Origin: Cavia porcellus
Lineage: Eukaryota; Chordata; Mammalia; Rodentia; Caviidae
Length of the DNA: 64,000 bases
Assembly: GCF_034190915.1 (NCBI RefSeq)
Contig: NW_026947484.1
Location: 140,652,982 to 140,716,981 of the forward strand
Direction: 5' to 3'
The notes under the pieces are model-generated. The model was not told the origin of the DNA, ran no database searches, and worked only from the letters and a program-made list of their open reading frames with translations. The position numbers were made by a program, and so were the translations under genes. Of this stretch, positions 28,701-40,700 are shown one piece after another (the stretch's first letter is position 1; the number at the start of each line of letters is the position of its first letter).

Positions 28701-31700
28701 GATTTCTGATGTCATCAGTAAATTGCCTTGCCCCTTAGAACAAACTTTTTTCTTTTTTGCTTCTCTTTGCACCATGAGAGAATCTTTGACAACATACTAT
28801 CATTTTGGTGTAGAATCGGCGGTATCCAGTTTAACTTCTTACAGTGATGGAAATATTCTGTATCTTTATCACCTGTATCTATTGGCACATGAAATGTTGC
28901 TAGTGCAAGTTGCAAATTATAATTTTTATTTAATTTTAATTAATTTGACATAAAATAGTACTTGTGGCTAACAACTACCTTATTGGACCACATGGGTATA
29001 GATGTCCTGGGAATTGAAATTAATTCATCTTCATTCAAACATTTACTGAGCCCATATGAATAAAAGGCTTGCCAGCTTCATCAGGACTTTCAGAGATGCT
29101 AGTATGCAGTACCCAACTTACAGATGCTTGGTACCAACTAAGCCTAGCTTGTCAGAGGCATGATCAATAGTGGCGAATACATGCTTCCTGAGCTAGAGAA
29201 GAGTCTTGCTACCTGGAGCAGGTAATTTCTTCTTCCAAAGAAGCATGTATACCATTCTGAATTTGACTTTCCTGACCCTAAAGGCTAGGTAGGGTATGTG
29301 CCACTGAGGTTGAATGAGTATGTGAGAAATTCACATACTCTATAACACTGCTGTATATTTCTCAGCAGGTGAGTCCCTGGTGAAGCAGGACAGCAAGCAA
29401 GTCCAAGTAGACCTCCAGGACCTGGGCTATGAGACTTGTGGCCGAAGTGAGAATGAAGCTGACCGTGAAGAGACTACCAGCCCTGGTAAGTGCACAAGGT
29501 GGGGGCTTCCTCTCCCTCCCCTGAGTCAGCTCTTACATTTCGGGGAGGGGTGCAAGCCAATCCCACACCTGATGAGTAGTGGAATGTTGTGACAGAAGGA
29601 ACACAGGGCCAAAATAGAACAAGAAGTTTGGAGAATTACTGTCCAAAATGAGATTGAATTTGAATTTGAACTTCTATAAAAATTAGTTTACAACATACTG
29701 CAGTTAATAAAAATAAGATTTTTGTCCAGCTTATTGTAATAGGAAAATACTAAGACCCCCTTACTAAGGAAGAAACTGTATGAGCTTTTAGGAATACATA
29801 AACCACAAGATTAAAAAGCTTTTGTTTTGCTTATAAAAGAATTATAATCACAGGGCACTACCAAATTGAAACTGAGGAGAAAAACACTCATGATCTCTCC
29901 CATTCTTGAGACAAAGAAGTGTAGCAGTTAAGACCAGAGACTTTGGGAATAGATTGATTTGTTCAAATCCCCATTGTGAGCTTCTTTGCTTCAGTTTCCT
30001 TATCTATAAAGTGATAGCAAAACAGCTATCTAACCTATTGGGTACTTACATCAATTAATGAGAATCAATAGCAATATTACTTACAAGACACTCTCGAATA
30101 GGACCTGGGCCTACTAAAATGCTATGCAGTAGTTCTTATTCTGCCTGCTGCTGACACAAACACAGCTATTAATATGCTGATATATTTCTCAGAGGTCTTA
30201 TTTTCCTAAACCTATTTTTCACACAGTTATAACTCAGTAGACATCAAATCATCATAATGCTCTGAGAACATTAAGCTTTCAGCATGAAAATATTTTTTAC
30301 TTGCAATTCCCATGTCATGTTAATGTTTCAGTTAGAAGATACCAGTGTGTGTGTGGAAAGAACACAGCACCCTGGGAAATTTGAATTCTGGCTCTTCCAT
30401 GTGCTAGTCTGAGTGATCTAGACCTAGCTAGCTTACCTTTCTGAGTTTTGGTTTCTCCAGTTAAATGGGATGTAATCATACCTAACTTGGCAGGGTTGTG
30501 GGAGGATAAGAAACACTGTATCTGAATGCCTAGTAGAGTCAGAAAACCAAACAAAGTGCTGCTTCAACTTTTACTCCGACAATTACTGTCCTCCTGACTA
30601 AAACTGCTTGTCTCAAAGGGAGAGGCCATAGCAGTATATCCTGCTTGTGTTTACAAAGATATCTTTGTCTTTTTCAGAGTGTGATGAACACAACAGCCTC
30701 CGGGATGCAGTGCATATGGAGGGTCTGTGCTCTGAGCAGGGGTGCCTAGGCCCAGCTCTGGTTAGCTCCTCTGAAAAGAAGCTTTTGGAGAGCCAGCTAG
30801 GAGAGCGAAAAGAATTCCAGGCTTATGGAAAATCAGAAAACATATCTGTACTACGAAAGAACATCAAAGATCTGAAAATCCAGCTTCAGAATGCCAACAA
30901 AGTCATTCAGAACCTCAAGAGCCGGGTCCGGTCCCTCTCAGTTACAAGTGATTATTCATCTAGTCTAGAAAGACCCCGGAAGCTGAGAGCGGTTGGCACA
31001 CTTGAAGGGTCTTCACCACACAGCGTTACTGATGAGGATGAGGGGTGGCTATCTGATGGCACTGGAGCCTTCTACCCCCCAGGACTTCAGGCCAAAAAGG
31101 ATCTGGAGAGTCTCATTCAGAGAGTATCCCAGCTGGAAGCCCAGCTCCCCAAAACAGGACTAGAAGGGAAGCTGACTGATGAACTAAGATCAGCCTCATG
31201 GCCTGGGTAAGAAGAGAACAGTTTGGGACGTTACTTAATTGATAGTGCCTAAGTTTGTGTTTGGAATAGGGCAGCTCAGGCAGCTGGAAGGGGGAACCTA
31301 TCAGGGTAGTCAGGAAGGCATTTATTTAAATAGTGGAAGGTCTGATGAAGGACAGATATATCAGCAATCAGAAAGGCATTGGGTGGTGGCCCAGTGTCTG
31401 GGAGATGCCTGGTCTCAGGAATTTCCTGTTAGGGATAAATTAGTAAAGTGATAATGCATATGGTAAAAGAGAGTAGTAAAGCCAGAGTCAGACTTCTTAG
31501 GTGAAATCGTAGCTCTGCTGCTTATTAGCAGTGCAACCCTACTTAAACTTTCTGAGTCTGTTTGCTTATGTATTAAATCAGAATAATAAAAATAACCCAA
31601 CCCAAAGGATTATTGTTAGGTTTTAAATGAATTAATACAAGTACTTGAAATATTGTCTAATACATGGTATTTGCTATAATTATTGTTGTTACTGATTTTT

Positions 31701-34700
31701 TGCTTTGAAAAACTGAGTAGACATGCACATTGTTATCTGTCCTAGTTACCTATTGCTATATAACAGTCCTTTCCAAAATGCTGTGCTTTATCATCTCTCA
31801 TGATCCTGTGATTGACTGACTCAGCTATGTCTCCCACATGGCTGCTGTGAGATGGTAGTTAAGGCTGGAGTTATCTGGAAAGCTTAACTGTGCAACACAC
31901 AGTTACTCAGCTTCTTTATTCATGTGACTAATGATGTGATGCTTCCCATCAACTCTGGCTCTCTATGTGACTTCTCGTCTAAAGGGCTTTTATTTCTGGT
32001 TCTGGCTTCTCACTGTACAGTGTTCTCGGGTGGTTTCACTTCTGCATGACAGATGGTTTCTAGAGCCACTCCTAAATGTGGCACAGTGTTAATTTCAGCT
32101 ATATTATTTTGGTCAAAGTGGTCACAGAGGCTTCTCAGAACAAAGAAGGTTGAGAAGAGCCTTTATGTGCTGATGGAGGACTTGCATGTTGTAGAAGAGC
32201 ACATAGAGTGGGAGATTATCTAATGGTCTATCAGGACCCTAGCCAAGATCCCCCAACTCCCAAATGAGTGTCCAGTGCAGGCTTACATAACTGAGACAAG
32301 GGGGATGATATTAGGGCTCCGAGGATAAAAACCCTCTAGCAGCGTTCACGACTCTGGGGGCTGAGACAAAGTACCTCTCTGGGTGGCCCATATTTATTAG
32401 GTTTTCAGACAAAGGGAGAGGATACTGAGGAAAGCACAGGGACTGAGAAGGACCTTGGGAGTCACTTCAAAGACTTATGCAAGTAGTAAATTATGCCAAT
32501 TTAGGAGAACTGTCTTAGCTCAATGGTGACATTTATGGTAGGAGCAAGGCAGCAGGCGTGAGATGCCTGCAGCTGCAGTGTCTATCTACTTAATTAGGGT
32601 TGGAGCCAGGTGCCCTCAGCTGTGGCCTCATCTTGCCCGAGGCGGTATCTCTGGCATCATAGGCCACTAGTCAGGACCAGTGATTCATAGAGGTTCACTT
32701 ACTATGAATCTGTTCCCATCTCCAGACAAGAGGCCTAGGCTAAGACAGGCTCACAGATAAACATAGAAAGCCAATTAATTAATTTTAAATCCTGCTCAGA
32801 GTTGCTTCATAGTGGCCTCCAACAATGACCATCTTTGCAATTATAGTAACATAGAAGATATTCATGTGTAAGATAGTGCTTGAAATAGAAAACATGGAGG
32901 TCTTATCCAGATATAGTATTAAGTGATTCTAAGTGTTTATGATCTGCTACAAGTCACACTGATGCTGCAGGAAGTGTAAAGTATGGCATTTTCTTTATTC
33001 TCACAGGATTTATGATTTATTTGCAGATATATTAATTAATATATATAATAGTTGAACAATATTATCCTAAATTCTTTGATATAGTAGTTTCTCAGAACAG
33101 AATTTACACCTCCTATGGATTATATGAATTCAGCTTGGTGGAACCCTTAGATGTATTCTCACAAAGATCTCTGAGAAAGTGCCCATAACTTGTCATTCAC
33201 TCTTTTCCATTCTTCCTGCCTTCTGTCTTTCCTACATTAGAAAATATGATTCCCTGATTCAGGATCAGGCCCGAGAACTGTCCTACCTTCGGCAGAAAAT
33301 ACGAGAAGGGAGAGGTATTTGTTACCTTCTCACTCAACATGCAAAAGACACAGTAAAATCGTTTGAAGACCTCCTTAGAAGCAATGACATTGACTACTAC
33401 TTGGGGCAGAGTTTCCGGGAGCAGCTCGCCCAGGGAAGTCAGCTGACTGAGAGGCTCACCAGCAAGCTCAGCACTAGTAAGTTGGTCACAGAGCTTTGGA
33501 ATATATTTGCTTTCAGTCATTCCAGCAATTCCAGGCCCAGATGGCCACAATATTCCCACTGCAAATTTTTCTCCCAGACTCCAATTCCCACTTCGGGTCC
33601 TGAGGTCTGTTACAGCATCAGGAGCACCAAGAGGAAGACCCCGGGTTAGAAATGCCATAGTTACTACTATAGAGACTTTATCCCATGTGGAATGTAATCT
33701 TTGTGGCAGGAGGTAATATCCATCTAGCACTTGGGAGAAGAGAGGAAGATGAGCTCACATGGCACTGTTACAATGAAAAGAGCCCTGAACTACAAATGAA
33801 AGATTCCAGCTCTAGGCTAGATGTTGCTGTCAACTTGCTTTGGGCAAATGATTTATCCTTTTGTTGTCTCTGTTGCTCCATTTTTTTTTTTTTGGCATGG
33901 TATTACACTTGCATTTACTTCAAATGTGGATAAAGCACTGTGCCTGTTAGACATAGTTAAGGCTATGGCTATACTAGCTCAAGGGTTACACTGATTACTT
34001 TAAAATCTTTCTCTTAGAAATCCCTGGAGCACCTGGGGTATATAAAAGGTTTTTGACTTGGAGGCCAAGCAGGCCATCTACTGATAGCTGGTACCAAGAT
34101 GGAGCAAGACTATTTGTTATCTCCTCAGAAACAAAATAGGTCTATATAAAAGTGGATATGAGACTCACAGCTGTGAGTGTGGGATTCAGTCTGTGACAAG
34201 ACATGGAAGCTGGAGTGTTCCAGAGGGCATGATCAGTGAGACAAATGATATTCAACTTTTTGTTCTGATTCAGGGCAGATGAAATCATGAGAGTAATCAC
34301 CAGGTCAAGGACAGTCTGCCTGGTGAACTTAAGCAACCCTGCCAGTGCACTTCTATAAAAACAGCCCTGAGGCCACCTACATGATTATCATGAATGCATG
34401 TGTAATCCCTGTTTTGTGCCTGAATAAACCCTGTGTGTTGTAATGTATGAAGTGGAATCTGTTTAACTTATATTGCTTCTTTTTGAATTTGGTTTGCAGA
34501 AGATCATAAAAGTGAGAAAGAAAAAGCTGGACTTGAGCCACTGGCCCTCAGGTAATTCAAAAGAGAATCTGATAAATAATGACCACCTCAGTCCAAAGGG
34601 TCAAAAGTAGCCACAACTTCACAAGTCACAGAGAAAAAATACTGAAAACAAGCTGAATGTGATGATTCATATTTTTTCCTCTTTTTGGATATAATTTTAT

Positions 34701-37700
34701 TGGAATAATATAATTTTAAGTATAATTTTATTGGCATAATATAATTCTATTGACATTTTATTGCCTAGCTTAGTAACATGGATGTAGCCCAAACTATAAG
34801 TGAACTAAGTCTTTTCACCCCCAGGATCCTTGCCTACCCTTATACTTCATGTATTTAATAACCACAATAAAGTATTTTGCAATGTTGACCTGCCTTGAGT
34901 TGAGTTAATAGCCAGTTTAATAGTCACCAAATTTCTTTGAAGAAGCAAGAATCCCATGACTGTGCCTAGTGAAAGGGACCAGGATAGTGCATGATCTATA
35001 CGTCGATCAACTAGATGATTCCACTTATTATACTTTAGGGTGTCAGGAAAGTGTTTTATTATATGCATTTTCAATGTTTACTTTCAATTTTTATATTTGA
35101 CTTGTTAGAGAATATATAACAAATAGTCTTCAGACTGCAGCTGTTCAGGGACCATTCCTTAAGCAGCAGTCCCTAGTAGGACTGGCCACATCTCTACCGG
35201 TCCTTAGCAAACTATGTGGCCAGTGCACCACATAGCTACAGTTCTCTCTCCATCTCTGTTCCACTTACATTTCACCTCTAATTAAAGATGAGTTTTTTCC
35301 ATTATTTTCTGCAGAATGGTCCCCTTGGCTACATGGTTTTCCCATAAGTTTTAGTCAGGACTAGGCAGTCTGGATGACCTTGGTTTTACCTGTTATTCAC
35401 CTCACTGTCCATCCAGGCTCAGCATGGAGCTGCAGGAGAAGGAGAAAGTGATTGAAGTGCTGCAGGCCAAGCTGGATGCCCAGTCTCTCTCGCCTCCCAG
35501 CAGCCATGCCTTGTCTGACTCCCCCCGCTCTCCCAGCAGCACCTCCTTCTTGTCTGATGAGCTAGAAGCCTGCTCTGACATGGATATAGCCAGCGAATAT
35601 ACTCACTATGAAGACAAGAAAGCTTCATCTGGTCACCCAGGTAGCCTCCACTTTCTGAGTGGTGCCATCTCTATCTAGATTAAGAGGTGACCTTGAAGAC
35701 CAGGCCTTATAGCTCTGTCTCGGCTCTATTAGCCTCAACGTGGTTCTAGGATCAGCAAGTACCAAGCACAGGCTCCTCCGGGATAGGATCTTTCTTCTGC
35801 TCCTGACTCTGCACTGTACTCTCTGTCATACTGGCCTCTGCCAGCAGAAGTGTACGGTTGAACCCAAGACAACTTTATAGTGTGGGAAGTGAGAATATGG
35901 GAAAAGGCTTTTTTTCCTCCCTGAATTTGTCTGATAGACCTCCCTTTTTAAGATGGAGCATCTCATATCTCCTGCAATAACCTTGCTACTCTCAGTTCCT
36001 GAGCAATTCTCCTAAATATCTGTGGGTGTCTATAGATGCTGTCAGTCTTGTCTGATACTTTGCAGAGGTGCTATATTCGTGACTTCAGGGCTCTGAGACC
36101 TACTGTTACCTTTAAAATGTTTTGTCTTGCTGAAGTTTCTATCTTAAAACAAGAAAATAAACACTGAAATAGTGCTTGTGCCTTAAGCATTCCATGACAG
36201 TAAGACTCTAGCTCTGGTATTCCTGGTTAAATTATAAGGCCAGGATTCCAGTTCTCTGTAGAACACCAAACATTTTCTTTCATTCATGGGTTTTATAGAT
36301 GCCATCCATCATTCGAATCATTCTGCTGTATTGTCTTCTAAACCATCAACAACCAGTGCATCTCAGGGGGTTAAGGCTGAATCGAGAAGCAGCCCCATCA
36401 GCTTGCCAACTCCCCAGAATCCCCCCAAGGAGGCCATCGAGGCCCATCCAGGTATGCAAAAGTCAGTGGGGCAAAAGCTTCATCTCCTGTTCCTCAACTG
36501 CCTGTTTAACTTTCATTCAGGGGCAAAATTATAGACTATAGGGGCCTAAATACATCATATCATAGACAGAAATCAGAAGACCATTCTCCATCAACAACTG
36601 GATCTGATTTTTTAAAAGTTCCTAGAAAAATAACTAATCCACAACAGGATTTGATTTGTAATCCAGTTTTGATTATAATTAGCTAATCATTTTCAAATAA
36701 ACATGCCCCTTTTCTTATTTCACGCTGAAGAACAAAGAGCAAAGTATTTATTAAGGAATTATGACAGCTAAAGAAAGGAAAGAAATTCATTTCTACTAAT
36801 CTCATATGCATGTTACCCATGTAATCTACACAGTGCCCCACTACAGGTGTTCCAGTTTATTTCATAGTGAAATTCATTTTCCATCACCATGCATGAACTT
36901 ATGAATGAACTGGAGTCCTTGGTACATGCATGGAACGTGTCCTAGAAGGCACTAAAGGAGTACATTTTACTTACATGTGCCAATATATTTGCCAGGGGCT
37001 ATACTGATCGCTCACAGCTCTGCACCACTGTTGGCAGGGAAAGGGTCATCTGTATCTTCACCTCTTGCCTCTTGCCACCACTGCTGACTGGCTGCCTTCA
37101 AGGTGTTTGTGGTGAAGTCTGACTTGAGTAGAGGTGTTCCCAGAAAGCACAGTGCTTTCTTTTGCTGACCCCATTCTCCTAAGAGCTATTCCACAGTCTT
37201 AAAGAAGAGAAAATGTTCAAGTCTGCCTGAGCCTAGATTCAAAGTTTATGGGCCAAGGTGGGCAGCACCTTTGAAAGCAATCAGGCACAGCCATTCTGAC
37301 ATGGGGTAAAGTAATATCATCTTGCCTTCTGTAGCTGGTTTCAAGGTGAGCCAAGAACGTGTGTGCAGGAAATTCCTGGCAGAGTGGGAAGCAGAGGTCA
37401 GACAGGCCAGACTTCCTGGAGTAAGGATTGCTTTTAGACAGGTCAGCCTGCACCATGTTAAGTGCCACCCACTTCCCTGGTGATGTTGTTGAGTCATGGA
37501 ATGGTTTCACCATCTTAGTCTTTACCCACACTTTTATCTCCCCTTCTCTCTAATGATGTATCTCCTTTTTCCCTACTTTTCTGTTTCTAGGCTGTCACTT
37601 TAACTCCATACCCAAGCCGATTAGCCTCCCCCAGGCACCATTGCCCTCAGCTCCGAAAAACTTCATGCCTTTCAGACCCTCTGGTCTTCCCCTCCTTGGC

Positions 37701-40700
37701 TGCCGTGAGACACCAGTGGTGTCCTTGGCTGAGGCTCAGCAGGAGCTGCAGATGCTTCAGAAGCAGCTGGGAGAAAGTGAGCACTCCTGCTGCCTTTGTG
37801 TGCTTGCGAGTGGCAGCTCTATACTGTGTTGCTGTGCATGGCTTTGGTGTGACAGAGGAGTTGTAAAAAACAGAGGAACATGTTATATCCTGAAGATTTC
37901 TGCAAAGCTCGGCTTGCTTTTTTTTTTTAATGTATTTATTTACTGCTCTCTTCCTGACGTGTGTGTTTCATCAGTTATCAATTATATATGCTCAGAGGGT
38001 CTAGACCTGTTACTTATCCACTCTTGACAGAGTTGGGTACTGTTAAGTATGCTGAATCCCAACAGCCTAGGAAAATACTACTCTTAAGGGATGAAAGAGA
38101 AATTGTATGCATTGCTTATGCAAGATGACTTGTTCATTAAAAAAAAAAAAAAAGATGGCCACATTTATGGGTTCTTTGTGAGGCTACTGTATCTCCTGCT
38201 ATGAGATACTTTTAATCTTATTTAATTCCTGATCATCAGCCTGAGTTTGAAAGGGTCGTGATAGATTCAGAAGCAAAAGTGACAGTCCCCCTTTTCTTGT
38301 TGTGCAATGTTCGTCCTCTCTCTGGGTCATGGGAGACTTGTGCGTAGCTGGAACCACAAGCACAGGATTGTGGATTCCACAGTCTTTGATTTTCAAGATA
38401 GTTTTTTTTTTTTTTTTTTAGTAGTGGAGGTTGAACGCAGGGTCTTTGCATTGAGCTATATACTCAACCCTTTTTGTTTTCTAAAACAGCGTTTTGCCAG
38501 GTTGTTCAAGTGAGGCTCAAATTGCAGTCCTCCTGCTGAACCTCCCAAAGTGCCAAAGACAAACCTTATATAATCACATAATTTATGGACTGCATAAGTT
38601 GTCTTCTAGAAAAGCATGGATGCCTCACTGTAAAATGTTGCATGTTTGCTGTTACTTTTAGTTTAGAAAAAAAAGAAGGAAAAAACTTCACAGGATGAAT
38701 TTACTCTCTAGTAGTTCTCTTTAAAAAAAAAAATACTACATAACAGCTTGAAATTACCTTAAAATCACATTCAATGCCTATAATGAAGTTTGCTAAACCA
38801 GATATTGATGGTGAGGGTTACCATGTCAAGGGTGTCTGGTGACCAAAGATTACAGTCAATCATTTTTATTCCTAAAGCCCCGAGTACCATTTGGACCAGA
38901 CTATTTCTTTTGTCAACCCTGAAAATAGATGCTTTGTTAGTCTGCTCCCAGAGTCCTGACCATTGTAGACTTGGAACTTCCCGTGACTTTGGTTAAAAAG
39001 TAAACTGATTTTCTACCCCTGTTGATTTCTTCCCTTTCCTCCGGTTTAGGTGAAGCTGAAAGAGAGGAAATAGTATCTTTCCTGAACTCCTTTTAAAATT
39101 TAGATTCTTAATCTTTTTAATGTCCCTCTCGAACTCTAAATTATCCTAATGAATATTTAGTATTTTGCAAATTAGAGACAGAAAGACTCATGACAATACT
39201 TCTTAAACTTAGCTGTCTATTCATTAGACTCTCCTGGGGTGATTTTTAAAACATGCAGGACTCAAGACATATATCCCATGTCTGTTAAAATGACCTCTTT
39301 GGAGATCCACTTAACACTGTGTATGTTTCTGTGTATGTGTGTATTTAAATTTTCTCAAGTGACTCATTTAGCCAAATTTGAGAACAAGATACAATTGGGG
39401 ATAAACACTGGCAAGTGCTAATTGCAGTAAAATTATGAATTCACTCCTATTTGCTTAGGAAGAGCTGCCTGTCTGTCTGCTCCCCTTGTTGATAATCCTG
39501 GATGAAAAGCAGTATGATTTTTCTAAAGCACCGCCCTGCCCACCTCTTCTCCCCTCTTTTCTGCTAGGCTTGTTTTTTTTTTTTTTTTTTAATAAGATAG
39601 AAACAAAGATTTTTTTTCTTTTTCTTTTTTCTTTAATGAAGCCTTATCCCTATTGTTTGAGTAGGTGTCATGATACTTTGCATTCCTTGAATCATGTTGG
39701 ATGAGACCTAAATTAGGGCTTTCCCAGCCTTAGCGATGAGTTTTTCAGCTTGCAGCAATTAGGTCTCCATATCCAGCCATATCTAGGTGGATTCTGTATT
39801 CCCTTCCTCCTCTGAAAACCTAAAAAGAGAAAGGGAAAGATGGACTGGTCATCTTCTGGGGCAAGCAAATGCTCATCGGTAGACAAATAGTCCTGTTTTC
39901 AGTTGTCCTCAATCCTGCATCCCATTACACTCTGACTTCTGACTTCAGGAGTGAGTGCAACTTCCCTGAACTCTGTCGTGAGCAATTATAGTTGAGGCTA
40001 GAAGTGGGGGCCCCTGAACTTTTCCTTTGTGTACACAGGTGATTTTCCTTGACACATCCTTGACCTCTTGGCACCTCATGCCAAAAGAATACAGAGTGAA
40101 AGTTATACCTCTAGATAGTAAGTTATACCTCATCTCACTGGTACCCTGCACGGACTGGGATCTCTGGTATCCCACATGTCCCTGGGCAGTCTCCATTCGA
40201 AGCAGCCATACACTTCTTTGCTGATTTTTCTCTTCTGACACTACTTTTCACTTCTTTTTCTTCCTGCTCAGGTGTCACCACTGTTCCTTCTGCATCTGCA
40301 GCTGCGTTGCCAAGCAAGCATTTGGAAGCTAGCTCTTCCCATTACCTCACTCCTGCCCAGCCTCACTCTCCTCCACGGGGCACCATAGAACTGGGCAGAA
40401 TACTGGAACCTGGGTACCTGGGTAGTGGTAGTCAGTGGGACATGATGCGACCTCAAAAAGGAAGTGTGTCTGGGGACATCTCCTCAGGCTCCTCAGTGTA
40501 CCAGCTTAACTCCAAACCCACAGGTAAGGCAAAGCACAGAGCTGAGAGGACCAGTGTTTGAAATGACTTTTTTCAGTTTATTTCTTCCCTACCTGGATAG
40601 GGCTTTTTTCTTTCCTCCTCTAACCCTGGCATTGGAGTATAAGCAAGAGGAAAGGGCTAACCCAGGGCTTGATCCTTTCCAAGCATGTGCTGTCCTTCTC

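Larger units (their letters stand above)
29486..30677 (+). other. PDE4DIP: Intron 12
   Basis: 1.2 kb with two forward MIR SINEs at about 29918-30110 and 30345-30545. The rest is AT-rich. Confidence 0.75.
31207..33240 (+). other. PDE4DIP: Intron 13
   Basis: 2 kb. A forward MIR lies at 31475-31700, followed by an old dispersed repeat of unassigned class at 31738-32150. The 32150-33240 part has no recognised feature. Confidence 0.7.
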
